A stretch of DNA of 64,000 nt from NCBI RefSeq assembly GCF_027409185.1, contig NC_084465.1, positions 32,901,864 through 32,965,863 on the forward strand, given 5' to 3'. Of this stretch, positions 35,756 through 47,390 are shown one piece after another (positions within the stretch are counted from its first letter, which is position 1; every line of letters begins with the position of its first letter). Both the position numbers and the translations under genes were made by a program. The notes below the pieces were generated by a model, which did not search any database, was not told where the DNA came from, and saw nothing but the letters and a program-made list of their open reading frames with translations. The stretch comes from Cynocephalus volans. Lineage: Eukaryota; Chordata; Mammalia; Dermoptera; Cynocephalidae.

Positions 35756-36420
35756 GATGAAAGTGATATCGGAGGTAGCGTCCAGGGGTCCCATTAGCCT
35801 CAACCCAACCTGTCCTCTTACGAGGTTCTTGACTCTGCCACAGGAAAGAACTCAAGGGCAGAGTCACAGTAGAAAGTGAGAACAAGTTTAATATAACAGA
35901 TAAGAAATACAGGTTCCACAGAGAGTGCAGCATAGCTCCAGAGACTGAGCAGCGCCCAGACCAAGTTTAACACAAAAGTAAGTTGTCTAACTTACAAGTC
36001 TAACACAAAAGCAAGAAAAACACATTTAAATTTCAGTACAAAGTGCAGGCTGGCTCAAGAGAATGAGCAGCCACTTGTTGAAAATAAGTTAGATACAAAG
36101 TAAAGTATACACACCTCTGGCAGGTAATACACGTAGCCTCCAGGAAAATGAGCAACAACCCCACCTTCAGCAGGATTCGGCTTTTATAGTTTATCTCATA
36201 AATGTTCAATTAGGGGGTGTCCCCCAGTTATGTAACATTTAGTCTTGCACATGCTCAGTCCATCTCTTCCTGAAGCATGTTCATTGGTCAGACCCTATCA
36301 CATGCACCAGGCATATTCAAGAATATTCAGTGCTCTCTATTGAGCATGCCCAGCCACTGGATTTGCATAAGCCAGCCCCTTGTGGTCTCATTTTCCCCTT
36401 GTTGGTGTTGAAAATAGGTC
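35756..36420 (-). mobile_element. ERV (class I-like) LTR, antisense, with repeated downstream part
   Basis: Read on the minus strand: an upstream promoter-like part with 'gacaccccctaattgaac', a TATA box in 'aaactataaaagccg' at about 36180-36195, then the R/U5-like part. Downstream of the TATA box, a segment with 'gagcagc' plus 'aagt' recurs in three diverged units (around 35916, 36038 and 36114 on the plus strand), and 'taacacaaaagYaag' is repeated at about 35968 and 36001. It fits a gammaretrovirus-like LTR. No internal genes could be read beside it. Confidence 0.5.
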
Positions 36421-37592
36421 TAACTTGCAATAGAAATTTCTTTCCAGGGAAGAGCTGGGGGTGGGGGGGGGGTGCGGGCTGAGACCTCAGGGAGTGGCTG
36501 GAAACCCAGAGGCTGTCCTGAGACCTGAACCCAGGGAAACTGAGCTCCTCCTAGAGCAAAAGGACAGGTACAGATGCTTATAATTGGTGGAATGAAATAG
36601 ATGGGGAGAAACCATGAATAATAGAAAACCCATGGAAAACTGTCCTGGGAACTGAGAGATCTTTGGGGGAAGCTCACTGCAAGAGATGAGGAACAATAAA
36701 GAGATCAGAGTAAACCCGAGAAGTAAGAGGAAAGGAAAGAGGGTCAGAAAAGAGAAAACAGGAGCAGTAGGAACCTAATACAACCATGTTGTAGTCAGTA
36801 TAGGATAGTAGATGTGAATTCTAAAAAGAGAGAATAGAAAAGTAAGATATAGTAGTGTTTCTCTGTTATTATTAGGAAGAATATATTGGTTAACTAATAT
36901 TTCTCACTTATTTACTGCAGAGAACATCTGTAGGGAAACAAATTGCATTTTACACAGCTAGATGAAAATATCATTTAAAATTATCTAAATTTGTTTGATA
37001 TTCACATATATCAGGAAAATTTCTGTTTTTTATTTCATTTCTACTGTACGTTTCAGCATTAAGTAGAGAAGACACTGAATGTCCATCTCTCAGTTAATTT
37101 CTGCAGATCAGTTCTATAAACTAGCTCTACAAACATTAAATCAATTTGCTGGAGTCCTTATTTTGTGCACATCTGTCCTTTGATAATCTCTGTCTTACCT
37201 GACAGAAAGAAAGGCTGATAGATAATTCTTACCATATGGTTAAGAATATTATTAATCATGATTCTTTTTTTTTAACCCCTATGCAGTTTAGAGAGAAAGC
37301 CACAAGGTTTCTGTTGACTGTACCTAACACTTCGCCTCCTTAGGAGTTACTTTTTTCCCCCAATTTCCTCAAGATACTGCTGAATATTTACATTGACAGT
37401 TAAATTGACAGTTTGGGGGTTGATAATATTTATTTGTTCCTACCATCTAGCCCTTTTCCCTTTTCTAACAAAAACCCTGTCTTTGATCATATCTATCCCT
37501 TCTTTTCAGAGCCCCAGCCCTCAGGAAAAGCTGACTTTTTCCCCAGCTCTAGGGTTTGCCTGATGGGTCTAAGAAGGAAGTTGAATTCCAGT
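36421..37592. other. unclassified sequence
   Basis: A G-run lies at about 36460-36475. The minus-strand frames at 36420-36696 overlap each other and have no recognisable domain. No gene supported. Confidence 0.45.
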
Positions 37593-37594
37593 GA

Positions 37595-37990
37595 TCCTGG
37601 GAACCAGGCCCAAAACAATTAGCACGTGGCATGTCTCTGGTTACAAGATCCAGTCAGAAACGGTATGTGACAAAATTCTAGCTAATTGGGAGAATTTTGC
37701 TGAAAGCTGCTGGGGAAGAAAGCATCCTTGATCTTATAAAATGGCTCCCTGAATCTTGTCTCCCTGTTTTTGGTGTGAGAATAGGTAATGTGCTACAAGA
37801 TTTCTCTGCTGTGAAGGGAGAACTTGAGGAAAAACCCAACTCTCAGAGGAAGGCACAAGACAGGAAACTGTGAAGAGGCAAAACCAGAATTACATACTGA
37901 GTTAAATGGACCTAAAGTCTGTCTGTCCTCTGGACTTCTGCCACATAAGCCAATAAATGTTCTTACTGTTTGAGCCAATTTGAATTGGAT
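37595..37990 (+). repeat. unclassified interspersed repeat
   Basis: 'ggacttctgccacataagcc' followed by AATAAATGTTC and 'gtttgagccaatttgaattgg' is the ending style of a dispersed mammalian LTR or DNA-transposon repeat. Family not recognised. Confidence 0.4.
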
Positions 37991-38984
37991 TTTGAAGTAC
38001 TTATGTGTATTACTTGGGCTTACATATCAGAAAAGTTTTGGTTCCTCCTCTGATCAGAATGCCCTTGATCCACTTCGGTTGACCTTACAAAATAGTGAAA
38101 TTTAGCCGGAGGGATTATTGATCATAAAATCTTGAAGGATCTCTGGTTCAATCACAGTCTTATAGTGGCGTGTTAGAGAATGGACCAAAGGATTAAAAAC
38201 TTCTTAGATGCCATTTTTTAAGGAAAATCTTCTACTTGTTGCACTAATTTGTCTTTTTGTCCCAAATTAACAAATAAAACAATGAATTTATTTCTAATGC
38301 CTTCTTTTGCTAATGTAAGTAGAGCTTGATTGTGTTGCAAAGCCAAGAGATTTACCCAATGGTTTCCCTGAGTCCTTGTCTTTTAGATTAGTATGTGGCC
38401 AACACAGGGTTTCTAATTTCAGAACTGTCATTCTTAGAAAGCAAGCTGCTGGGAGAAAAAAAGCAAATGATTCTAACCTAAGAAAGCTTTGCCTACATTA
38501 AAAAGTAAAACAAAAATTAAAACGAATAGATTATAAATTTATGTTATATTTTAAAGTGAATAGAGATGTATACTTTGTATATTAAATATGCTAAAATTTT
38601 TGCCACATTAATAAAACAGAATACTATTTCAAATTAAAGAAATGTACATTAGAAGAAAAATAATTCAGAATTAGTGCTTTTGTTTTCAAGAGTCCAAGAA
38701 CTTTTTTCTTCTTAACTTTAATTTTCAAATCTCTATCCTCCCTTTCAAAATGCATTTGATTTCCAATCCATGTAAATGATACTACATTTCTTTTATTTTA
38801 GTAGAGGATTTTCTTACTATTTGTTGACCAGTACTTAGTTAATTACTCTCTAGAAATAAACTTTAGGGGAAAATATGAATAAATTCCAGGCCATAAGAAT
38901 TTACTTAGTTGCTATACTATTGGACCAAGTGCTTGACCTTAGTGCCACAGGCCCTGCTGCTGGAAGTCTTCTGCATCTTATTTG
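37991..38984. other. unique AT-rich DNA
   Basis: Nothing recognised. Confidence 0.5.
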
Positions 38985-39302
38985 TTGCTTCACAGGTATC
39001 TGATCACACTTTAAAAATGATTTACCAAGAAAACAATTCATTGATGAGTTTACATACTACCTCCTCTGGGAAGAATGTATGGAGTCTCCTAAAGCCATTC
39101 AATCCTCTCCTACTCTGTGCTTACATAGCAGTCTCTTCATACCTCTAAACTATAGCATTTACCTTGTTTACTTCTATTTAACTTTTTATATAGCTATCTC
39201 CTTCACTAGCTTATGGGCTCCTCAACAGTAAATCTCCAGTGGTATAAATTTTTGGACCTCAGTGCCTAGCACAAAACCTGACACGGGTGTCATCAATACA
39301 AG
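38985..39302 (+). mobile_element. L2 LINE 3' fragment
   Basis: 'tactacctcctctgggaaga', 'acatagcagtctcttcatac' followed by 'ctctaaactatagcatttac', 'cttatgggctcctcaacagt' and 'cagtgcctagcacaaaacct' follow the L2 3' end in order. Confidence 0.7.
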
Positions 39303-39433
39303 CTTCTTGTACCCTAGTTACATACATTAATGACTTCTAAGGAGTGTGCCTAGTTTCTGCCATTCTTTACCTAAAAAGTTGGAGACAGTTACCTTTCACC
39401 TTTTGTATATGTGGCAAATATTTGCAATTTGCA

Positions 39434-39662
39434 GTGGTTAAGTGACTGTGTTCCAGAGTTGGACTATCTGCATTCAGATTCCAGCTCAGCAGCTTACTAG
39501 CTGAGCAACCTTGAAGAAGTTACTTATCATCCTAAATTTCACTTCAGCTGTAAAGGTGGTATAATAATAGAACCTACTTCTTGGGGGTTTTGTGAGAATC
39601 AAGTGAATAAGTTTAAGTAAAGCTCTTGGTAGGGTGCCTGTAGTATGCATTTTCACCTTTAA
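39434..39662 (+). repeat. MIR SINE, nearly full length
   Basis: 'cagtggttaagtgactgtgt', 'agcagcttactagctgagca' with 'accttgaagaagttactta', 'ataataatagaacctacttc' and 'agctcttggtagggtgcct' give the complete MIR order, including the tRNA-derived head. Confidence 0.9.
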
Positions 39663-40880
39663 GTAAATGGCAATGTTTCTGCATTTAACATTAGCTGTTG
39701 TTATTACTGTTGTTCCTATTAGCTACTGAAATATTTTACTTTCAGTGTGATTACATGTTAAATTTCAAATAATAATGAAACTGCATTATGGGAACAAAAT
39801 CTATGAAATTGGGGTAGCTTTGGAAAAATTCCAGGTAATTTTATAGCTGAAAATTAACAATTACAATAAGAAGCAGTCATGCCAGGATTGTACTTTTCTT
39901 GTTCATTGGCTGTCTTTTTGCAGGAAAGCAAATTTTGTATTTCCAGGCAGTATTCAATCCATCATTTGAATTCATTGGTAGCTATCTTCAGGGTAGTAGC
40001 ATGTGGATATCTTATTACTCAAACTCTAGAATTCAAATGAACTGTTGATAGTGATGGGAATGAATGTTAATACTGTTTTGCTGTATATTCAAAATGCTAC
40101 AAACTTCCCTATATTCACATACATAATATATCATTGTGGATAAGCCTGGATTGTGAAGATTTTGGATAATGAATCATTAAAATGGTCCACTAAAAATACT
40201 ATTTAGTATTGTTCCACAAAATCATTTTTTTCTTGCCAATTTCAGCTCTTGAAAATGTGTAAGTGTGGTGGACATATATGTAGGTATATGTGTGCCAGAG
40301 GAAAATTTATTTATGTGTAAATGCTTCTAAAATCTCCAAATTATGTGTATTCTATTATAAATCCAGAGATCTCATGTGATTGTGTTTACAGTGTTTTTTT
40401 AAATATTCATCCTTTGAAATATCCAAATTGAAAAAATTAAATTAATTAGAACTAAGCCTGTTCTGTTAAAAGCTTACCTGTGACTTTTGGTTGGACTACA
40501 GAAAAAAAAAAATGGGTTTATTTTGGAAATGGACCCTTAAACCCTACTCTGCTCTCTGTAGATTTCCAAAGTAGGAAAGAAAACAAAAACAAAAGCAAAT
40601 GTAAGACCAACTTGCAGATTCAAGTGTGCCAATTGTAAGGTAAAGCAACTAGAAACCAGCAATAGCCTCCTCAGAGATACACTAAATTAGGTCTGAATTT
40701 CATGAGCTTTTTGTAAGCACTTATATGTTATCATGACCTTGGGAATACTTTCTCTGAATTCTGGAGACTGTGTATGAAATGTATAATTCATTCTTTTTTT
40801 TGTCAAGTACTTCCAGTGCTTTAGTGGGATTTCATGTACTAACTCTTATATTCTAACTTTATACCTGAAAATCCTTTTCC

Positions 40881-40911
<31 letters not shown>

Positions 40912-41188
40912 CACTCTGTGTAATCAGCAGTGCCTAATAGATTTTTTTTTCAATGTGTGGAGGAAAGGGGGATAAAGAGAGAGGGGAAAGGAGGAAGCAA
41001 AAGCAACGTCCATCAAGATGTGAGGCAGGAGTAAGAATTTCTTAGAACCAGGAAGTGTGGATAAAAAAAATTATATTTCATTATGCTGCCCTGCATCAAT
41101 GATGCTTTTAAAGTACTAACTGCAGTATATTTTTTACAAGTGTATAGCAATATTCCTTTTTTTAAAATTTTGTAATAAACATTATCTG
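39663..41188. other. unique AT-rich DNA with poly(A) tract
   Basis: A pure A run of more than 20 lies at about 40887-40910. No element body was recognised before it. No gene. Confidence 0.5.
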
Positions 41189-41189
41189 C

Positions 41190-41850
41190 CAATAAAGTAA
41201 CTTTTTATTTTATAAATAAACTTTATTGAGGCATAATTTACAAATAGTGAACTGCGTCCATATAAACTGTACGATTTGTTGAGTTTTGACAGATGTATGC
41301 ACGTATTAAACTACTGCTACAAATGTTTTCATAACCCCCAAAATATTCCTTGTGGCCCCTGGCAATCTATCTCTTTCTCTGCTCCTGGCCCCAGGCTGAC
41401 ACTGACTTGCCTTCTGTCATAACAGGCTAGTTTGTAATTTCTAAAATTTTATATAAATAGAATTACACATGTGTACTTTTTGTGTCTGGCTTCTTGCACT
41501 TATCATGATATTTTTGAGAATCATGCATGTTGCAGATATCAGGAGTTCATTCCTTTTTATTGATGAGTAGTATTGTATTACATGGATTTACCATATTTTT
41601 AAAATCAATTCAGCTGTTGATGAACATTTAGATAGCGTCTCACTTTTGGCTAATGTGAATAATGTTGATCTAAGCATTCATATACAAGTTTGTGTACGGA
41701 CATAGAGTTTCATTTCTGTTAGGTAAATAAATACTTAGGAATGGAATTGCTGGGTCATACGGTAATTATATATCTAACTATATAAGAAACTGCCAGACAG
41801 TTTTCCAAAGTGTTTTTACCATTTTACATTCCCACCAAAAGTGTTCACTC
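41190..41850 (-). mobile_element. old L1M 3' end, antisense
   Basis: Classic reverse-complement L1M landmarks: 'ttattgaggcataatttaca', 'tttgttgagttttgacagat', 'ttctgctcctggcccc'-like part, 'aatcatgcatgttgcagata' and 'ttgctgggtcatacggtaat', ending 'cattcccaccaaaagtgtt'. Confidence 0.85.
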
Positions 41851-41854
41851 TCCT

Positions 41855-42270
41855 CTACCCTCACTTCTCCATCTCATCGATGCTTGGTTTGGTCATGTGA
41901 CTTGCTCTGGCCTCATGGAGGACAGAGTGTACTTCTTTGTCCCTTTACTTAGAAAGACGTTGGTCATGTCCATGTGATTTGCTTTAGTCAATGGGATGTT
42001 AGCTGACATGACACAAGCAGAGGCTTGAAATATACATACAGGAATGGGTTCTCCTTTTATGCCTCTGCCATCATTATGAGAAAGAACATACCCTAGAAAG
42101 CCTGGTCCAAAGAGGATGAAAGACAGATGGAGCACACCTGGAATCAACTTGCAACTTAGAGCACATCCTGGCTTAGTTCAGGTAACCCACAGAGAAGTGA
42201 GAGAAAACAGTTGATTGTTATTTACTCCACTGAGTTTTAACATAGTTGCTATTCAGCCACCTAAGTGGCA
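41855..42270 (+). mobile_element. MLT1-type MaLR LTR
   Basis: 'tcatgtgacttgctctggcc', 'tcaatgggatgttagctgac', 'cacaagcagaggcttgaaa' and 'ttgttatttactccactgag' match the ancient MLT1-group LTR order. The 84-codon minus frame here is a shadow. Confidence 0.65.
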
Positions 42271-42589
42271 AAAAGGATTTGAACCCTGGCACAATAGGTA
42301 CAATGTCTACTACACTGCTACTCCTCCAGGAAATAATGGGCTATTGTCAGACATCCAGGTAAAGCTAATCAGTTGGTAGACAAAGTAAAGGTCAGCAACT
42401 TAGGAGAAAGGCCTGGGTCTGGAATTAAAAAAATGTCCTCTCGATGATCTAAACCTCAGCAAATCATTTTAATCTCTCTTTGCTTTCCTTATAAGACTTG
42501 CAAAAAAACAAAACAAAACAAAACAAAAACTAAATAGTCATAAAAGTTCTTTGAAAAGTTTAAAAGTGTTACGGAAATGCAAGTTATTT

Positions 42590-42690
42590 TAAGTCTGTGT
42601 TGTTTCCTGCTATATCCTCAGTGCCTAGAACACTGTCTTGTGTGTGGTAGGTGCTCAGTAAATATTTACTTAATTGAATAGGAATGAATT
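42590..42690 (+). mobile_element. L2 LINE 3' end
   Basis: 'ctgctatatcctcagtgcct' then 'agaacactgtcttgtgtgtg' and 'gtaggtgctcagtaaatatt' is the L2 3' terminus. Confidence 0.75.
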
Positions 42691-42820
42691 CTTTTCAAAC
42701 AGTAACCTCAACTCATAAACAGCAAAAACACAAAGTATGTTTATTGTCACCTCTCCCAGGGAGACTGAGACGCAAGGATTATTCAAAGTCCATTTCTCCA
42801 GAGCAGTGAGAGGCCCAGAA

Positions 42821-42876
42821 GGGGTTAATCCCAAGAACAATTTCTTCAAGCGAGAAGAATTCCTAGGATTAACCCC
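42821..42876. repeat. nested inverted repeat (hairpin)
   Basis: An outer perfect 11-bp arm GGGGTTAATCC pairs with GGATTAACCCC, and an inner arm TTCTTC pairs with GAAGAA around a loop of 6 (aagcga). A perfect nested palindrome is unexpected in decayed intergenic DNA. Function unknown. Confidence 0.8.
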
Positions 42877-43214
42877 CAATGAGGTTTTCTCTCCGTTTTT
42901 ATTCTCCAGGCAAGAAAGTTACAGAAAAGGAACACAGGTGGTTACAAAAAGAACAGTGAGATATCCATCATGGCAACACTTAGTTCCCTGAGAAACTTAA
43001 AGAAACAACTGAAGGTGAGATGAGGAACATCCCCCAACCATAAATCTTGAAGTTTTTAGCTCACATACTTTCCCATCATTAGGTTTAGCTACACCAAGGA
43101 CGACTGCCCTTAGAGCAAGCATTTTTGCTGTGTTACAATTTTTTTTATCTACAATAGAGACTGTAGTCCTGGGAAAGTTTTCTGTTTTTCCCAAGCTTAG
43201 CATTTCTGTGTGCA

Positions 43215-43350
43215 ATACTAAAAGGCTAGGCTATACCTAAAACTACAGGGCTGTGGCCCCACTGAAACTACAGGGCTGTTGCCCCACCAAGCTAAAGCCT
43301 ATGCTAAAGGGCTTTGGCCCTTCTAAAACTAAGGACTGTGGTCCTACTAA
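43215..43350. repeat. degenerate short tandem repeat
   Basis: The motif 'aaactacagggctgtggcccc' in outline appears about four times ('aaactacagggctgtggcc', 'aaactacagggctgttgcc', 'gctaaagggctttggccc', 'aaactaaggactgtggtcc') at uneven spacing of about 26-58 bp. Confidence 0.65.
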
Positions 43351-44708
43351 GCTATAAGTTAGGCCCTGTGAAATACATTTGCTTTATTAATGTTGGTATC
43401 CTCCACAGTTTATAATTAGGGAAATAATTAATTTCTGCTCTTGACAAGAACTGGAAAAAAAGTTAAGAAAGTTGCTTCCTTTTACAGCATTAGACTTGTA
43501 TTCAATACAAAGGGTTTTTGTTTCCTACCCCTACTAACCAACTAATGGTACCCTGACTAATGTTCTGTAAATCTTAACATTGAGAGTGTTGCAGTCTTGT
43601 ATCAGGATGCTTTCTGGTCCAAAGAGTGTTTTAATAGCGGGCAGCTATCTGAATTTAATATTTGCTCTGCAGTTTAAAAAAATAAGCTTTATTTATAAAA
43701 CAGAGATGGTTGAGAAAGCAGCCAAATGAACATCTGGATTGGAAAGTTAGGTTACTCTGTTGGGAAGAAAATGTCCATTTATCCTTTTCCCTTCTCTCTT
43801 TACCATAAAGCAAGACATAGCTTAATAAGAGGTCTCACTTTGGGGACATTTGCATTTAATTCAGTTAGTATTCAGGTCAGGGGTATGATTAGAGTTTAGG
43901 TTTAGGTTAGGTGAACAGTTGGTTTCTCACGTCAAATCACAGAGAAATTCAAATTAAAGATGTTATTTAACTTGTTCTACTTTCTATTATAATATTGGCT
44001 GCCTTTTTATTTCAAAACATCTCTGATGATTTCCTGAGAAAATTTTTGGTAGTGTACTTAAAGGGTTACTTCAGCTGTAAACTTTCATGTTAAAATATTA
44101 AACTGGAACATCTGAACAGTATTGCATCACTGGCATGTAACTGACTAACAATCTGGAAGCAATAAATTTTACTTAGGTATCCTTCATAGTAGTAAGTGTT
44201 TCATCTTGTGACAGAAGCCTCCAGTGAGGGTTTTGGGTGAAACTCCTGTCTCAGCTAAAATCTTTGATAGCTAACCCTAATCCTGAACCATTTCTGCCTC
44301 CAGTTAATATGTGCTAGCAAGGTAATTTAATCTTTCAGTGTCATTAGTATATTAAGAGTTATAGACTAACCATAGCATTGAAAGGAAGGAAGGAAATGAT
44401 CACTTTTCTAATTATTTTTGCTGTAGATTTTTATCATAATGACTTTAGTTTATTTCTTGAATATCTATATATTTTATCTGTTCAAAGATTATATGCTTGG
44501 AATTCTTGACATGGAAAATCTGTAAGATGATAGAAGGGAAATAAACAGCAGGAATATAAATATAATTCATATCCTGGATTCCTTAGAGTATTAAAGCTGA
44601 TTTTACCCTAATCACCAAAGCTTACGTAATTTTATGGTCCTCAGACTCCAGATGAAACCAAAGCTAAATGGGAAGAATTTAGTACTATAATAGGTATTTA
44701 CATGTTTT

Positions 44709-44722
44709 AAAAGAGAGAAGAA
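44709..44722. repeat. left target-site duplication of the L1
   Basis: AAAAGAGAGAAGAA directly follows TTTT, forming the TTTT/AAAA cleavage context of the L1 endonuclease. An identical 14-mer follows the poly(A) at the other end. Confidence 0.88.
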
Positions 44723-45818
44723 ACCAACTTTTTGATTCGTTGATCTTTTGAATTGTTTTTTGGTTTTCAATTTCATTCAGTTCTGCTCTGATCTTAATGA
44801 TTTCTTTCCGTCTGCTAACTTTAGGATTGGATTGTTCTTGTTTTTCTAGTTCTTTAAGGTGAAGTGTTAGGTTGTTCACTTGCCATCTTTCCATTCTTCT
44901 GAAGTGAGCATTTAATGCAATAAATTTTCCCCTCAATACTGCTTTTGCAGTATCCCACAGGTTTTGGTATGATGTATCATTGTTTTCATTAGTTTCAATA
45001 AACTTTTTGATTTCCTGCTTGATTTCTTCTTGGACCCATATGTCATTAAGTAGAATGCTGTTTAATTTCCATGTGTTTGCATAGTTTCCAGAGTTTTGTT
45101 TGTTATTAATTTCTAGTTTTAATCCATTGTGGTCTGAGAAGATACATGGGATAATTCCAATTTTTTTGAATTTATTGAGACTTGATTTGTGACCTAATAT
45201 GTGATCTATCCTGGAGAATGATCTATGTGCTGATGAGAAGAATGAATATTCTGAGGTTGTTGGGTGGAATGTTCTGTAGATATCTGCCAATTCCAATTGG
45301 TCTAGAGTCTTGTTTAGATCTTGTGTTTCTCTACTGATTCTTTGCCTAGATGATCTGTCTAATATTGACAGTGGAGTGTTCAGGTCCCCTGCTATTATGG
45401 TATTAGTGTCTATTTCCTTCTTTAGGTCTAATAGAGTTTGTTTTATAAATCTGGCTGCTCCAACATTGGGTGCGTACATATTTATGATTGTTATGTCTTC
45501 TTGATGGATCAGTCCTTTTATCATTAAGTAGTGTCCCTCATTGTCTCTTTTTATGGTTTTTAGTTTAAAGTCTATTTTGTCAGATATAAGAATAGCCACT
45601 CCTGCTCGTTTTTCTTTTCTGTTTGCATGGTAAATCTTTTTCCATCCTTTCACTCTTAGTCTGTGTGAATCTTTATGGGTGAGGTGGGTCTCTTGTAGGC
45701 AGCATATAGTTGGGTCCTGCTTTTTGATCCAGTCAGCCAGTCTGTGTCTTTTAATTGGGGAATTTAAGCCTTTAACATTAAGAGTTGTTATTGAAAGGTG
45801 TTGATTTATTCCTAGCAT
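44723..45818 (-). CDS. L1 ORF2p N-terminal part: endonuclease (broken by inversion)
   Basis: The first 365 codons or so of ORF2, opening [17 protein letters not shown]. This is the apurinic-type endonuclease that nicks target DNA at TTTT/AA. Catalytic landmarks are all present: N14 in LNVKG, E43 in LQETHL, the AGDLNTP Asp/Asn pair, and the SDHNG Asp-His near residue 230. The frame breaks after NESKSWF where the element is inverted; the last dozen codons of the 377-codon frame are host or breakpoint sequence. It could yield a truncated endonuclease if expressed, which is inference. Confidence 0.92.
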
Positions 45819-46005
45819 TTTATTGGTTGTTTGGTTGTCTTAGGTGTCTTTTGTTCCTTGCTTTCTGATTTACTGTTTGGTTTCTTTGTTTGTTGGTTCC
45901 TTAGGTTGTAGATAGTGTTTTTGTTAGCTTGTTTTCTCTTCATGAATGCCATTTTTATTGTACTAGCGGGTTTAGATTTTTCTTAGGTTTTTATGGCAGT
46001 GGTAG

Positions 46006-47004
46006 TTATTTTTCGGGAACCAAACCCAGTACTCCCTTGAGGATTTCTTGTAAGGGTGGTCTTGTGGTAGTGAACTCCCGCAGTTTTTGTTTGTCTGAGA
46101 AATATACTATTTGCCCCTCATTTCGGAAGGATAGCCTTGCAGGGTAGAGTATTCTTGGCTGGCAATCTTTGTCTTTTAGTATTTTGAAAATATCATCCCA
46201 TTCCTTTCTAGCTTTTAGGGTTTGTGATGAGAAGTCTGATGTTAACCTGATTGGGGCTCCCTTATAGGTGATTTGACGCTTCTCTCTTGCAGCTTTTAAG
46301 ATTCTCTCTTTGTCTCTGAGTTTTGCCAATTTGACTATGACATGTCTTGGAGAAGGCCTTTTTGGGTTGAATACGTTTGGAGATCGTTGAGCTTCCTGGA
46401 TCTGAAGATTTGTGATTTTTCCTATACCTGGGAAGTTTTCTGCCACTATTTTGTTGAATATGTTTTCAATGGAATCTCCATTTTCCTCCCCTTCTGGAAT
46501 ACCCATGACTCGGATATTTGAGCGCTTGAGGTTGTCTGATATCTCTCTCAGATTTTCTTCCATGTCCTTGATTCTTTTTTCTTTCTTTTTGTCTGCTTGT
46601 GTTATTTCAAACAGCCCATCTTCAAGTTCAGAGGTTCTCTCTTCAACTTCGACAAGCCTGCTGGTTAAACTCTCCGTTGTGTTTTTTATTTCGCTGAATA
46701 ATTTCTTCAGTTCAGCAAGTTCTGCTACATTTTTTTTCAGGACATTGATTTCCTTGTATATTTCCTCTTTCAGATCCTGTATACTTTTCCTCATTTCATC
46801 ATGATGTCTAGCTGAGTTTTCTTGTATCTCATTCAGTTTCCTTAGAATTATCACTCGAAATTCCTTGTCAGTTATTTCAAGGGCTTCTTGTTCTATAGGA
46901 TCTAGAGTATGAGATTTATTAACTTTTGGTGGTGTACTTTCTTGATTTTTTGTATTTCTGGTGTCTTTTTTTTGGTGTTTATTCATTGTGGCAGGGGGTT
47001 TCAC
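46006..47004 (-). CDS. L1 ORF1p, intact (RNA-binding chaperone)
   Basis: 332 codons, close to the 338 residues of human ORF1p. ORF1p trimerises and coats L1 RNA in the cytoplasmic RNP (established). Seen here: a basic Lys-rich N-terminus, heptad-like coiled coil (about residues 70-150, with LKKNVAELAELKKLF), an RRM-like domain (about 155-250, containing NIRVMGIPEGEE and RHVIVKLAKLRDKERIL) and the C-terminal domain (ARKEWDDIFKILK, QPRILYPARLSF) ending in VPEK. No stop or frameshift. It reads on the minus strand because of the inversion, about 190 bp before ORF2 in the same orientation. The plus-strand frames at 45929-46147 and 46412-46804 are shadows. Confidence 0.93.
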   Translation of the reverse strand: MKPPATMNKHQKKDTRNTKNQESTPPKVNKSHTLDPIEQEALEITDKEFRVIILRKLNEIQENSARHHDEMRKSIQDLKEEIYKEINVLKKNVAELAELKKLFSEIKNTTESLTSRLVEVEERTSELEDGLFEITQADKKKEKRIKDMEENLREISDNLKRSNIRVMGIPEGEENGDSIENIFNKIVAENFPGIGKITNLQIQEAQRSPNVFNPKRPSPRHVIVKLAKLRDKERILKAAREKRQITYKGAPIRLTSDFSSQTLKARKEWDDIFKILKDKDCQPRILYPARLSFRNEGQIVYFSDKQKLREFTTTRPPLQEILKGVLGLVPEK

Positions 47005-47390
47005 AGTCCACCGGTTTGAGACTAATGACTAACTAGGATGTTGCTGTGGTTGCTAATTTGGTATGGCTCCCGCCGTGACTGCTCAGTTGGCCTCTAGTGT
47101 CTTGTGTGTGTGGTTGCCTCGGGTCTTGGGCTTCTCCGGGGATCCACCTTTCTGGTCAGCTTGTACTCTGCTGGGCTGGTGGATCACGTACCACAGGGTG
47201 TGTGATCTCTGTTGAGCTTTCACTTTCTGTACAGGACTTCTCCCCGTTCCGTGTGCTCTGGCCCAGGCTGTTAGATCGTGCAGTGGCGACCCCACCGGGT
47301 GTGTGGTTTCTGTCGAGTCTCCCCCCTCTGTGCACACTGTGCTGGGCTGGGGCGTGTCTTCTGCACCCCTCGTCTATCAGCTGGGCCTTC
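47005..47390 (-). promoter_or_regulatory. L1 5' UTR segment (inverted)
   Basis: GC-rich, about 386 bp upstream of ORF1 on the minus strand. It contains a repeated theme: the plus-strand motif 'ctctgctgggctggt' or close variants at about 47158, 47250 and 47329 shows tandem units of about 80-92 bp, matching the style of the 5' UTR at 18.4-19.2 kb. Whether this is the complete 5' end or a truncated one cannot be decided. The open frames at 47083-47477 are shadows. Confidence 0.7.

Larger units (their letters stand above)
42691..44708. other. unique sequence with hairpin and small tandem repeat
   Basis: No gene. It contains a strong inverted repeat (42821-42876) and a degenerate tandem around 43215-43350, both listed separately. 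The remainder is AT-rich without recognised repeat families. Confidence 0.5.

Noticed and set aside
47303..47390. ATG at 47303 as a true start of the long ORF2 frame
   Set aside because: These bases are inverted L1 5' UTR; the match to ORF2 begins only at 47391, so the start is an accident of the inversion.
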